A stretch of DNA of 61,420 nucleotides from positions 1 through 61,420 of the forward strand of contig JAGATW010000070.1 of NCBI GenBank assembly GCA_017621085.1, in the 5' to 3' direction. Below the pieces are notes generated by a model. That model saw nothing but the letters and a program-made list of their open reading frames with translations. It was not told the DNA's origin and did not search any database. This document shows, piece after piece, positions 35,614 to 44,900 of this stretch. A program made the position numbers and the translations under genes. The DNA is from Clostridia bacterium. GTDB lineage: Bacteria > Bacillota > Clostridia > Oscillospirales > CAG-272. Every line of letters begins with the position of its first letter. The first letter of the stretch is position 1.

Positions 35614-36297
35614 ATGGAGAAAACAAATACCGGAAATACCTTGTCCTATAAGGAAAAGGTAAGAATTGCAAAAAGAAATATAATGATTAAAAGGGCGATT
35701 ATAGGATTAATAGTTGTGTGCATCCTGGCTTCACTGATATTAGCCATTGCTATGGCAAATCGCCCATATTATGCAGATATTGAAATTGAGGGCTATGGCG
35801 TAATAACGGTAGAGCTTGATAAAAGCGCAGCGCCAAAAACCGTTAAAAACTTTGTAAAGCTTGCAAAAAGTGGCTTTTACGATGGACTTACCTTTCATAG
35901 AATAATAGAGGGCTTTATGATGCAGGGTGGCTGTCCTAATGGTAATGGCACAGGTGGTAAACTTGATAAAAACGGAAAAGAAATCAACATAGTTGGCGAG
36001 TTTTCCAAAAACGGCTATGCAAACAGCATTTCTCACGAAAGAGGTGTTATTTCAATGGCTCGCTCAGGTGGATATCCGGAAAAGGATTATTACAACACAG
36101 CTTCAAGCCAGTTCTTTATAGTTCATCAGGACTCACCGCATTTAGACGGAAGCTATGCAGCCTTTGGCAGAGTTATTTCCGGTATGGAAATAGTTGATAA
36201 GGTTTGCGAAAGTGCAAAGCCAACAGATAGTAATGGCACTATTCCAAAGGAAGCACAGCCGATTATAAAAACAATCACTATAAAAAGAAGTAATTAG
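35614..36297 (+). CDS. Membrane-anchored cyclophilin-type peptidyl-prolyl isomerase
   Basis: The 227-residue protein has one N-terminal membrane anchor (about 28-47) and an outward-facing cyclophilin domain that isomerises proline bonds during folding of exported proteins. VELDKSAAPKTVKNFVKLA, YDGLTFHRIIEGFMMQGG, SMARSG and SSQFFIVHQDSPHLDG carry the expected catalytic Arg, Phe, Met and Gln. Start 35614 follows AAAGGA; an earlier ATG at 35599 is itself part of that upstream stretch. The antiporter gene follows 8 bases later. Confidence 0.9.
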   Translation: MEKTNTGNTLSYKEKVRIAKRNIMIKRAIIGLIVVCILASLILAIAMANRPYYADIEIEGYGVITVELDKSAAPKTVKNFVKLAKSGFYDGLTFHRIIEGFMMQGGCPNGNGTGGKLDKNGKEINIVGEFSKNGYANSISHERGVISMARSGGYPEKDYYNTASSQFFIVHQDSPHLDGSYAAFGRVISGMEIVDKVCESAKPTDSNGTIPKEAQPIIKTITIKRSN

Positions 36298-36305
36298 GTG
36301 GATTT

Positions 36306-37391
36306 ATGGAATGGTATGTAATCCCATTGTTTATAGCAGGTCTCTTATGTCTTATTAAAGGTGGAGATTGGTTTGTTGAAGGAGCGAGCGGTATTGCTAA
36401 AAGATTTAGAATACCGGAAATTTTGATTGGCGCAACTGTTGTTTCAATCGGAACAACCTTGCCGGAGGTTATGGTTTCTGCAACATCAGCAGTGGAAGGC
36501 TTTGGCGGCATAGCCTTTGGAAATGCCATTGGCTCAATAATTTGCAATTCAGCTTTAATAGCAGCAATAACTATTAGTGTAAAGGCAGGCAAAATTGACA
36601 GAAGAACAATGATAACCCCTGTTTTGTTCTTTTTTGCATCAGCAATTTACTATAGCTTGACAGCATATATTTCCGGAAAATTCACAAGAATAAGTGGCAT
36701 AATTTTGCTCATAATCTTTGTTGCTTATATGGTTATAACCGTTCTTATGATGAAGCGTAAGGATGACACTCCCGAGGAAATAGCAGAGCTTGAATTGAAA
36801 AGGTTGCAGATAGAAAAATGCACATGCGTTGACATTGATGTCAAGTGTGAGCATTGCGAAAAAATCGACACAGGTGAACCTGTTTTGAAGAAAAAAGTCT
36901 TTGATAAGATGCTTATCAAGGAAATTGTATTTATCGTAATCGGAGCAGCTTTAATTGCAATAGGGGCGCGCTTGCTTGTTGATAATGCAACTGTTATGGC
37001 AAGGTTTTTCGGCATGAGTGAGGCTATTATCGGTCTTACCATAGTAGCTCTTGGTACATCACTGCCCGAGCTTGTGACGGCTATTACATCTCTTGTAAAG
37101 GGTCATGGCTCACTGTCCCTTGGAAACGTAATTGGCGCAAATCTATTTAATTTGATATTGGTGTCCGGTGTGAGTATTACTATTTCTCCATTTGCTGTTC
37201 CCGTGGAGGATGTTTTGCCAAACGGTATGCTTTCATCCTTGGTAATTGACATTCCGGTAATGCTTGGAGTTATGGCGATCCTTTCAATACCTGCACTGAT
37301 AAGGGGTAAGCTGTCAAGAGTACAGGGCATATCTCTTTTGGCAATTTATGCAGGATATATTGCCTTGAGAATGTTGCTTATTCAAACGTAA
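36306..37391 (+). CDS. Calcium/sodium antiporter (CaCA family) with Cys-rich loop
   Basis: The 361-residue exchanger has two inverted five-helix repeats. Their ion-binding motifs are GTTLPEVMVS (49-58) and GTSLPELVTA (250-259), with GNAIGSIICN and GNVIGANLFN matching in each half. The loop between the halves (about 150-200) is longer and more hydrophilic than usual. It contains Cys172, Cys174, Cys181 and Cys184 as CxC and CxxC pairs, a possible metal or redox site. It exports calcium in exchange for sodium or protons by family analogy. Confidence 0.9.
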   Translation: MEWYVIPLFIAGLLCLIKGGDWFVEGASGIAKRFRIPEILIGATVVSIGTTLPEVMVSATSAVEGFGGIAFGNAIGSIICNSALIAAITISVKAGKIDRRTMITPVLFFFASAIYYSLTAYISGKFTRISGIILLIIFVAYMVITVLMMKRKDDTPEEIAELELKRLQIEKCTCVDIDVKCEHCEKIDTGEPVLKKKVFDKMLIKEIVFIVIGAALIAIGARLLVDNATVMARFFGMSEAIIGLTIVALGTSLPELVTAITSLVKGHGSLSLGNVIGANLFNLILVSGVSITISPFAVPVEDVLPNGMLSSLVIDIPVMLGVMAILSIPALIRGKLSRVQGISLLAIYAGYIALRMLLIQT

Positions 37392-37393
37392 AT

Positions 37394-37424
37394 AAAGGGC
37401 TTGTAAAGACAAGCTCTTTTCTTT
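37394..37424 (+). terminator. Terminator after the antiporter
   Basis: AGGGCTTGT and ACAAGCTCT pair across a short loop and run into TTTTC, three bases after the stop codon. Confidence 0.65.
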
Positions 37425-37469
37425 TACAGTCAAAATAGCGACTTCGCTTTTTGTATACATGCTTTATTG

Positions 37470-37498
37470 TTGACAAATTTAAAAAAATATGTTAATAT
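37470..37498 (+). promoter_or_regulatory. Promoter of the capEFG operon
   Basis: TTGACA (37470-37475), 17 bases and TAATAT (37493-37498) precede capE by about 30 bases. Confidence 0.8.
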
Positions 37499-37533
37499 AG
37501 GTGTGATAAATATCAATTTTTGAGGTGGTAGCT

Positions 37534-38589
37534 ATGAAGGATTCAATTTTCAAGGGCAAAACTTTAATGATTACAGGAGGCACAGGCTCCTTTGGTAATG
37601 CTGTACTAAATAGATTTTTAAAGACAGACATTGGGGAAATAAGAGTATTCTCACGTGATGAGAAAAAGCAAGACGATATGCGCCATGAATTTCAGGCAAA
37701 AATGCCTGAGGTGGCTGAAAAGATAAAGTTTTACATAGGCGATGTAAGAGACCTTGCAAGCGTTAAAAACGCAATGCATGGTGTTGACTACATTTTCCAC
37801 GCAGCAGCGCTTAAGCAGGTTCCATCCTGTGAGTTTTTCCCAATCGAGGCTGTAAAAACAAATGTTTTAGGTACTGAAAATGTTCTAACTGCTGCAATTG
37901 AGGCAGGAGTTAAAAATATAGTATGCTTGTCAACCGACAAAGCGGCATATCCTGTTAACGCAATGGGTACATCAAAGGCAATGATGGAAAAGGTTATTGT
38001 TGCAAAGTCAAGAACCGTTTCCCCTGAAAAGACAAAAATCTGCTGCACAAGATACGGTAATGTAATGTGTTCTCGCGGCTCTGTAATTCCATTGTGGATT
38101 GACCAAATAAGAGCAGGTAATGAAATTACAATTACAGACCCATCAATGACTCGCTTTATTATGTCACTTGACGAGGCAGTTGACCTTGTATTGTTTGCAT
38201 TTGAGCATGGCGAAAGCGGTGATATTCTTGTTCAAAAGGCTCCTGCTTGTACAATTGAAACACAGGCAAAGGCTGTAATTGAGCTTTTCGATAAGGAAAA
38301 GAAGACAGGAATTAAGATAATCGGTATTCGTCACGGTGAAAAAATGTATGAAACACTTCTTACAAACGAGGAGTGTGCAAATGCAATTGACCTTGGTAAC
38401 TTCTATCGTGTGCCTTGCGATAAGCGTGGCCTTAACTACGATAAGTACTTTAAGGACGGCGATAAGGAAAGAAATCCTTTAACCGAATTTAACTCACACA
38501 ATACAGAACTTTTAGATGTAGAGGGAGTTAAGGAAAAGCTTCTTTCCCTTGCATACATAAGAGAAGAGCTTGAAAAGGAAGCAAAATAA
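37534..38589 (+). CDS. capE: UDP-N-acetylglucosamine 4,6-dehydratase/5-epimerase
   Basis: The 351-residue extended short-chain dehydrogenase catalyses the first step from UDP-GlcNAc toward UDP-N-acetyl-L-fucosamine. TGGTGSFG (14-21) binds NAD(P). The catalytic region DKAAYPVNAMGTSKAMMEK has the Met-x3-Lys arrangement of the FlaA1/CapE group in place of Tyr-x3-Lys, and GSVIPLWIDQI and GEKMYETL follow. ATG 37534 is favoured because GAGGTGG lies five bases before it; an in-frame GTG at 37525 is part of that site. It overlaps capF (TAATG). Confidence 0.92.
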   Translation: MKDSIFKGKTLMITGGTGSFGNAVLNRFLKTDIGEIRVFSRDEKKQDDMRHEFQAKMPEVAEKIKFYIGDVRDLASVKNAMHGVDYIFHAAALKQVPSCEFFPIEAVKTNVLGTENVLTAAIEAGVKNIVCLSTDKAAYPVNAMGTSKAMMEKVIVAKSRTVSPEKTKICCTRYGNVMCSRGSVIPLWIDQIRAGNEITITDPSMTRFIMSLDEAVDLVLFAFEHGESGDILVQKAPACTIETQAKAVIELFDKEKKTGIKIIGIRHGEKMYETLLTNEECANAIDLGNFYRVPCDKRGLNYDKYFKDGDKERNPLTEFNSHNTELLDVEGVKEKLLSLAYIREELEKEAK

Positions 38590-39785
38590 TGAGAATACTT
38601 GTAACAGGTGCAAGGGGCTTTGTTGGTAAAAACCTTTGCCAAGCACTTAAAAATATTCGTGATGGTAAGGACCGTACAAGAAGTATTGTAATAGACGATG
38701 TTTTCGAATACGATATTGACACTCCGGAGGAATATTTACAAAATTATTGCGATAATGCAGATTTTGTATTTAACCTAGCCGGCATTAACAGACCCAAGGA
38801 CAACAGCGAGTTTATGCAAGGCAATTTTGGCTTTGCGGACAAGCTTCTTTCCTGTCTTGAAAGGGCAGAAAATAAGTGTCCTGTTATGATTTCCTCTTCA
38901 ATTCAAGCTACCTTGATTGGCAGATATGGGGAAAGTGACTATGGCAAAAGCAAGCTTGCAGGCGAGGAGCTTTTGTTTGAATATGGCAAAAAAACTGGAG
39001 CACGTGTCTTAGTTTATCGTTTTCCTAACCTTTTTGGAAAATGGTGCAGACCCAACTACAACTCAGCAGTTGCAACATTTTGTAACAATATAGCAAATGA
39101 CCTACCCATACAGGTAAATGACAGAAGCGTTTTGCTTGAGCTTTTGTATATTGATGACCTTGTAGATGAAATGCTAAATGCATTAGAGGGTAAGGAAACA
39201 AGATGTAATTATGATGGTCTTAACCCTGTGCTTGATAATAACGGTAGATATTGTGTAGCTACCGTAACGCACAAGGTCACCCTTGGCGAAATTGTAGATT
39301 TGCTTTATACATTTAGAGACCAGCCCAACAATTTAGTTGTTCCCGAAATTCCAAACGGCTCATTTGCAAAAAAGCTTTATTCTACATATTTGTCCTATTT
39401 GCCAAAGGAAAAGGTATCATTTCCACTTAAAATGAACGTGGACCAAAGAGGAAGCTTTACAGAGCTTATTAAAAGCCAAAAGTGTGGACAAGTGTCCATA
39501 AACATATCAAAGCCCGGCATTACAAAGGGTCAGCATTGGCACAATACAAAATGGGAAATTTTCATTGTTGTAAGTGGCAAGGGCTTAATCCAAATGCGCA
39601 AAATCGGCTCTGACGAGGTCCTTAACTTTGAGATAAGCGGTGAAAAAATCGAAGCGGTTCATATGCTCCCTGGTTACACCCACAATATAATCAATTTAAG
39701 CGAAACCGAGGACTTAGTTACAGTTATGTGGGCTAACGAGTCCTTTGACCCAAATCACCCCGACACCTTTTTTGAGACTGTTTAA
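38589..39785 (+). CDS. capF: CapF-like bifunctional epimerase-reductase with cupin domain
   Basis: The 398-residue protein combines an N-terminal NAD(P)-binding reductase (TGARGFVGKNL, Tyr-Gly-Lys-Ser-Lys catalytic segment near ESDYGKSKLAGEE) with a C-terminal cupin (RGSFTELIK, KGQHWHNTKWEIF) that holds metal and epimerises. In CapF these two domains convert the CapE product to UDP-N-acetyl-6-deoxy-L-talosamine. The stop codon falls inside the first copy of a 104-bp repeat. The overlap with capE couples translation. Confidence 0.92.
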   Translation: MRILVTGARGFVGKNLCQALKNIRDGKDRTRSIVIDDVFEYDIDTPEEYLQNYCDNADFVFNLAGINRPKDNSEFMQGNFGFADKLLSCLERAENKCPVMISSSIQATLIGRYGESDYGKSKLAGEELLFEYGKKTGARVLVYRFPNLFGKWCRPNYNSAVATFCNNIANDLPIQVNDRSVLLELLYIDDLVDEMLNALEGKETRCNYDGLNPVLDNNGRYCVATVTHKVTLGEIVDLLYTFRDQPNNLVVPEIPNGSFAKKLYSTYLSYLPKEKVSFPLKMNVDQRGSFTELIKSQKCGQVSINISKPGITKGQHWHNTKWEIFIVVSGKGLIQMRKIGSDEVLNFEISGEKIEAVHMLPGYTHNIINLSETEDLVTVMWANESFDPNHPDTFFETV

Positions 39786-39884
39786 GCTTTGAAAATCTGT
39801 GTTGCTCCTGCTCCATGACCTTGACGTACGCCAAGTACGTCTGCGCCCACGGAGTGCGGTGCGCCTTGATTTTCTGTGCTTAAA
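39781..39884. repeat. Inverted-terminus repeat, copy 1
   Basis: This 104-bp unit starts TTTAAGCTTTGAAAATC and ends GATTTTCTGTGCTTAAA, which are inverted versions of each other at 14 of 17 positions. An inner perfect 7-bp hairpin (39823-39829 with 39835-39841) lies in a GC-richer centre. The unit supplies the capF stop codon (39783-39785). A diverged copy follows 125 bases downstream. Confidence 0.85.
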
Positions 39885-39905
39885 AGCCTCAAAACCGATA
39901 GATTG

Positions 39906-40008
39906 TTTAAGCTTTGAAAATCTGTGTTACTACTTAGCTTGAGACCTCGACGTACATTGAGTACGCCGTCGCCCCCAATCTGCGTAATGCCTTGATTTTT
40001 CGTGCTTA
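39906..40008. repeat. Inverted-terminus repeat, copy 2
   Basis: This 103-bp copy keeps the same first 17 bases and the GATTTTTCGTGCTTA end, and the central GACGTAC...GTACG hairpin with an altered loop. The interior differs by many substitutions, so the duplication is old or the copies arrived separately. Confidence 0.82.
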
Positions 40009-40052
40009 TTAACAATCAACCAACAAATCCAAAACAATGGAGAATAGATAAA

Positions 40053-41237
40053 ATGAACATTAAAACTGATTATTCTGACGTATCATTCAAGAATGACGGA
40101 CGTCTTAAGCTATTAATAATTGTAGGAACAAGACCTGAAATTATTCGTCTTGCTGCTGTTATAAATAAATGTAGAAATTATTTTGACTGTGTACTTGCTC
40201 ACACGGGTCAAAACTATGACTATAACTTAAACGGAATATTCTTCCGTGACCTGAAGCTTGCAGACCCTGAGGTTTATATGGATGCAGTAGGTGATGATTT
40301 AGGTGCAACAGTTGGTAACATAATTAATTGCTCATATAAGCTTATGGCACAAACAAAGCCGGATGCACTTCTTATTTTAGGCGATACCAACTCCTGTTTA
40401 TCCGCTATTTCCGCAAAAAGACTTCATATTCCTATTTTCCATATGGAAGCAGGTAACAGATGCAAGGATGAGTGCTTACCAGAGGAAACAAACAGACGTA
40501 TTGTAGATATAATTTCTGACGTTAACTTAGCATACTCTGAGCATGCAAGAAGATATTTAGCTGAGTGTGGCTTGCCGAAGGAAAGAACCTATGTTACAGG
40601 CTCACCAATGGCTGAGGTTTTACACCAAAATCTTGATGAAATCAAGAGGTCTGATGTATTAAAAAGACTTGGCTTAGAGCCTAAAAAATACATACTCTTG
40701 TCAGCGCACAGAGAGGAAAATATTGACACAGAGAAGAACTTTTTATCACTTTTCAACGCTATAAACAAGCTTGCGGAAAAGTACGATATGCCTATTCTTT
40801 ACTCCTGCCATCCACGTTCAAGAAAACGTCTTGAGGCAAGTGGATTTGTTCTTGATAAGAGAGTAATAAGAAATGAGCCCTTAGGCTTCCACGATTATAA
40901 CAAGCTTCAAATGAATGCCTTTTGCGTGGTGTCAGACAGCGGAACATTACCTGAGGAGTCCAGCTTCTTTACAAGCGTTGGCAATCCATTTCCGGCTGTA
41001 TGTATTCGTACATCAACAGAAAGACCTGAGGCGCTTGACAAGGCTTGCTTTATTTTAGCGGGAATTGATGAAAAATCACTTCTACAGGCTGTTACAACAG
41101 CCATTGATATGAATGAAAATGGCGATTACGGTATGCCTGTACCAAACTATGTTGATGAAAATGTTTCAACAAAGGTTGTAAAAATCATTCAGTCCTACAC
41201 AGGCGTAGTTGACAAAATGGTGTGGCGCAAATTTTAG
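40053..41237 (+). CDS. capG: UDP-N-acetylglucosamine 2-epimerase family (CapG)
   Basis: The 394-residue enzyme has the non-hydrolysing 2-epimerase plan: LLIIVGTRPEIIRLAAV, HTGQNYDYN, GDTNSCLSA, HMEAGNRCKDECLPEETNRR, SAHREENID and SDSGTLPEESSFF. With capE and capF upstream it should catalyse the last epimerisation to UDP-N-acetyl-L-fucosamine, a capsule or cell-wall sugar precursor. Start 40053 follows GGAG at good spacing. The reading frame is open 51 bases further upstream, but that stretch lies mostly in and beside the repeat and has no ribosome binding site. Confidence 0.9.
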   Translation: MNIKTDYSDVSFKNDGRLKLLIIVGTRPEIIRLAAVINKCRNYFDCVLAHTGQNYDYNLNGIFFRDLKLADPEVYMDAVGDDLGATVGNIINCSYKLMAQTKPDALLILGDTNSCLSAISAKRLHIPIFHMEAGNRCKDECLPEETNRRIVDIISDVNLAYSEHARRYLAECGLPKERTYVTGSPMAEVLHQNLDEIKRSDVLKRLGLEPKKYILLSAHREENIDTEKNFLSLFNAINKLAEKYDMPILYSCHPRSRKRLEASGFVLDKRVIRNEPLGFHDYNKLQMNAFCVVSDSGTLPEESSFFTSVGNPFPAVCIRTSTERPEALDKACFILAGIDEKSLLQAVTTAIDMNENGDYGMPVPNYVDENVSTKVVKIIQSYTGVVDKMVWRKF

Positions 41238-41271
41238 TTGTCCTACCTTATAATTGAATAGTAAATAAAAT

Positions 41272-41331
41272 GATGTACTGACGAAAAATGCCGAATTTTT
41301 TAGCATTTTGCTTGTTCAGTACATCTTTTTT
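41272..41331 (+). terminator. Terminator of the capEFG operon
   Basis: A 10-bp outer stem (41272-41281 with 41316-41325) encloses an inner AAAATGC/GCATTTT pairing and is followed by TTTTTTT. Confidence 0.85.
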
Positions 41332-41426
41332 TATGATTTACTAAAAAAAATTTTGTGTCGAAAACCCTTGTATTTCGGGCATTTTGAGATTTTTTGAAAA
41401 AAATTTTGAAAAAAATTAATTTTGTG

Positions 41427-41455
41427 TGTAACCAAATGACATCTTTTTCCGTCTA
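41427..41455 (+). promoter_or_regulatory. ECF-sigma-type promoter
   Basis: TGTAAC (41427-41432), a 17-base spacer and CGTCTA (41450-41455) fit the AAC/CGTC pattern of extracytoplasmic-function sigma promoters and do not fit sigma-A. No ECF sigma gene is present in the window. Confidence 0.55.
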
Positions 41456-41475
41456 TTATGGTGAAAGGGCAAATT

Positions 41476-41581
41476 GCGCCTGTTTATCGTTACCCCATAA
41501 TCGCGATAAAACAGGTGCGTGTCCAACACTTAATGCATAGTAGCTTATGCATTTTAAGTTGAAATCAGCGTTGGCTTGGAC
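41476..41581 (+). ncRNA. Candidate structured RNA or leader
   Basis: Two stem-loops stand out. The first pairs 41476-41489 with 41504-41518 (14 bp, one bulge). The second is closed by GTCCAA/TTGGAC (41521-41526 with 41576-41581) around a 12-bp inner hairpin (41528-41539 with 41546-41559). They begin about 15 bases after an expected ECF start site. No known RNA family is assigned. Confidence 0.4.
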
Positions 41582-41623
41582 GCAAAATTCTTCGTATACT
41601 GTTACAAGCAAATTATTTTTTAA

Positions 41624-41825
41624 AAGGAGGAAATCAAGAGGTACGCCGAAAAGGCAAAAGAGGTCATATTGTATGCTCGAATAATGAGTAGCTTAAAAAG
41701 CTTTCGAAACACGCAAATTTTGGGCATTTTACATAATTTTTTGACTTTCGTTTTCAAAAGGAAAATCAAAAAATTGTGCAGTATGACGAAAAAAATCAAG
41801 TTGCAACGACAAAAATTATTTAATG
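41624..41825. other. Remainder of the 660-bp gap: orphan ribosome binding site and inverted repeat
   Basis: AAGGAGG at 41624-41630 is a strong Shine-Dalgarno with no ATG or GTG at usable spacing after it. A 13-bp inverted repeat (41732-41744 with 41766-41778) follows. Short reading frames exist on both strands, but they resemble each other only because of the inverted repeat. No supportable gene is seen. Confidence 0.5.
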
Positions 41826-41854
41826 TTGCAAAAATTAACATTGCGTGTTATAAT
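41826..41854 (+). promoter_or_regulatory. Promoter of the coiled-coil/MoxR operon
   Basis: TTGCAA (41826-41831), 17 bases and TATAAT (41849-41854) lie just before an AGGAGG ribosome binding site and the start at 41901. Confidence 0.8.
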
Positions 41855-41900
41855 ATAATAGTAATAAAATTGGTGTTTGACAAATTTAGGAGGATTTTTT

Positions 41901-44900
41901 ATGGAATTGAATCAGTTAGTAAAGCCATATAAGAAAAGATTAATAATTGAATCTCTTATTAAGGCTTCCGCTATTGGAGCATTCTTTGGATTGTGCTTAA
42001 CACTTATCACAGCACTTATCTTTAGAATGTTCCCGCAAAACTGGTACGGAATGCAGCTTGGCTTTATATTAAGCTCTGTAATTTCCGGTGTTGTATGTGC
42101 AGTTATTGTAGGTGTAATCATTTATAGAGTACGCTATACACACGGTATTGCACAAATCGCAAAGAGAATTGACCAGCTCGGCTTAGATGAGCGTGTTAGT
42201 ACAATGATTGAGTATCAAAACGATAAATCATATGTAGCTAAGGTTCAAAGAGATGACACTAAGAGCCGTATGTCTCAAATGAGCGTTAAGGAGCTCAGAA
42301 TTGACGTACCTAAGAAAACACTTGCAGGCTGTCTTGCAATTTTACTTGCAATTTTGCTTGTGTTCTCAGTTTACGCAGCAGAGCCAAACCCACACTACAA
42401 AAAGGCTCAAGAGGTTATTGAGTTCTTAGATGAGGTTGTTGATGGCTCAAATATGAGTGATGCTGATAAGGATGCCATTAATGATATTTTGGATGGTTAT
42501 AAGGATAGCTTAAAGCAGGATATCTCCAAGGAAGAGCATCTTGACATTCTTGAACAGACAAAGGATAAGCTTCAAGACTACTTAAATCAGCAAAAGGAAA
42601 TCAGAGATACAATTATTGAAAGCCTTAAGAACAATGATATTACTGAGGACTTAGCTGATGCAATTGAAAAGCAAGACCCGGAGGCAATTCAAGACGCTCT
42701 TGATAAGATAAAGGAAGAAATTGAAAAGCAACCAACTGCAGAAGAAAAGCAGGAAATGATTGATAAGGTTCAGGATGCATTCCAGGATGCAGTAGATAGT
42801 ACAGAACAGGATTCTGAATTAAAGGATGCCTTTGAGGAAGCAATCAAGGACCTTGAAAAGGTAGAAGAGGAGCTTGACAAGATTGAAGAGGAAATGGATA
42901 AAATCCAGGAAGACCTCGACAAGATTCAAGAGGAAATAGACAAGACTCAAGAAGAAATCGATAAGACTCAAGAGGAAATGGATAAAATCCAAGAGGAAAT
43001 AGACAAGACTCAAGAGGAAATGGATAAGACTCAAGAGGAAATCGATAAGACCCAGCAGGAAATTGAGAACACCGATGAAAAGATTGACGAAAAGCAAGAG
43101 CAAATCGATAACATCGATAAGGAGCTTGAGGAAATCGAAAAGGATGACTCAATGACCGAACAGGAAAAGGAACAGGCTAAGGAAGAGCTTGAGCAGGAAA
43201 AGGATAAGCTCGAGCAAGAAAAGGACCAGCTTGAGCAGGATAAGGAGCAGTTAGAGCAGGACAAGGAACAGCTTGAGCAGGATAAGGCAGAGCAAGAGCA
43301 AAACAAGGAACAGTTAGAGCAAGACAAGGCTGAAAAGGAAGAAACAAAGAACGAGCAAGAGCAAACAAAACAGGAGCAGGAGCAACAGAAGGAAAATCTT
43401 GAAAACACTGTTGACAAGTCCGAGTTCCAGGAAGAGCTTGATAAGACATTTGATGACTTGTACGATAACATTATGGATTCTATTGAAAAGGACAGCGCAC
43501 TTGAGGACACTGTTGATAAGATAGAGGACGAATTCGAAAAGATTGAGGATGAGCTTAAGGGCGAGGTTGATAACGAAATCGAAAACGGCTTTGAGGAAAT
43601 TGAAGACATCATCGAAAACTCTAAGGCAGACGAAGAGTCTAAGGATGAGATGAGAGATGAAATGGATGACCTTAAGGACAAAATTGATGATATCAATAAG
43701 GACAACTCCATGACCGAGGAAGAAAAGACCGAGGCTAAGGACGATGCTATTCACGACACACAAGATAAGATAGAGGATAAGACCGAGAAGGAAGACGAGG
43801 CTCAGGACGAAATCACTGACAATATGCAAAACAGCGATAATGAGCTTGTTGAAGACCTTGGCGACGCTATTCAATCTAAGGATGAAGACAAGATAAACGA
43901 TGCTCTTGATAAGATTCAGGAGGAGCTTGACAAAATCCAACAGGAAACAGATAAAATCCAAGACGAAATTGATAAGACTCAAGACAAGATAGATGATATC
44001 AACAAGGAAATGGAAAACATTGATAAGAATGAAAACATGACCGAGTCCGAAAAGAACGATGCTAAGCAAGAGCTTGAAAACGAAAAGAACGAGCTTGAGC
44101 AAGACAAGAGCGACCTTGAAAGCTCAAAGCAAGAGCAAGAGGACAAGAAGGACCAAATAGTTGAGGACATCTTCAATTCTGCTGAAAAGGCTCCTGACTC
44201 CGACATTAAGGATGCGGTTCAGGACTATGCACAAAACCTTGACAAGAGCGAAAACAAGGAAGACCTTGAAAACGCAACAGAGGATGCAAAGCAGGATATA
44301 AACAACGCAATCCAAAAGAACGAAACAAACAAGGAAATTGCTGACGAGCTTGACAACATTCGTCAAGAAATCAATCAGTCACAATCCAATAAGGAAAACA
44401 ACGACACAATGGAGGACATGAAGGACTCTATTGAAAACAGCGATGCAAGTGCTAACGACAAGGAAGCAGCTAAGGATTGGCTTGATAAGAACAACCAAGA
44501 AATTCAAGACGACATTCTTAACAATGACAATATGAACGAGCAGGAAAAGAATGACGCTTTAGGTGACAAGTATCAAGACATGAAGGAAGACATCAGCAAC
44601 GGAATGAAGGAAGACCAAGAGCAGTACGATAAGGACAACAGCTCCTTCCAGGATTCCAAAAATGACAACTTCCAGCAAATAGGCGAGGCACTTGAGGAAA
44701 ACAACAAGGATAAGCTTGATGGAGCAACAGAAAACATTAAGCAAGACAATAAGGAACAGAGTGACGAGGCTTGGAAAGAAACTGTAAACGATATGATAGG
44801 CGAGCTTGAGAATATCAAGAATAACGGCGAAATCAGCGACGAAATGAAGGATATCGTTGAGGACTATCAGGGCAAGCTTGAGGATGCACTTGAAAAATCA

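Noticed and set aside
39782-40015. A 77-codon minus-strand frame across the capF-capG gap
   Set aside because: It consists entirely of the two repeat copies, as its internally repeated translation shows, and has no ribosome binding site.
41458-41562. A 34-codon frame beginning ATGGTGAAAGGG
   Set aside because: The ATG falls at or before the predicted ECF transcription start and there is no Shine-Dalgarno.
41467-41590. Resemblance to a c-di-GMP-I riboswitch (AGGGCAAA and GGACGCAAA are both present)
   Set aside because: The two motifs are separated by two unrelated stem-loops, and the tetraloop-receptor and downstream stem are missing. The match is limited to short strings.
41669-41932. Possible 87-codon gene before the coiled-coil operon
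   Set aside because: It starts at TTG without a nearby ribosome binding site, crosses an inverted repeat and the operon promoter and overlaps the start of the next gene.
43031-44102. Long open frames on the minus strand opposite the coiled-coil gene, reading as Ser- or Leu-rich proteins
   Set aside because: They mirror the Glu/Lys/Asp codon bias of the plus-strand gene, have no ribosome binding site or promoter and contain only low-complexity sequence.
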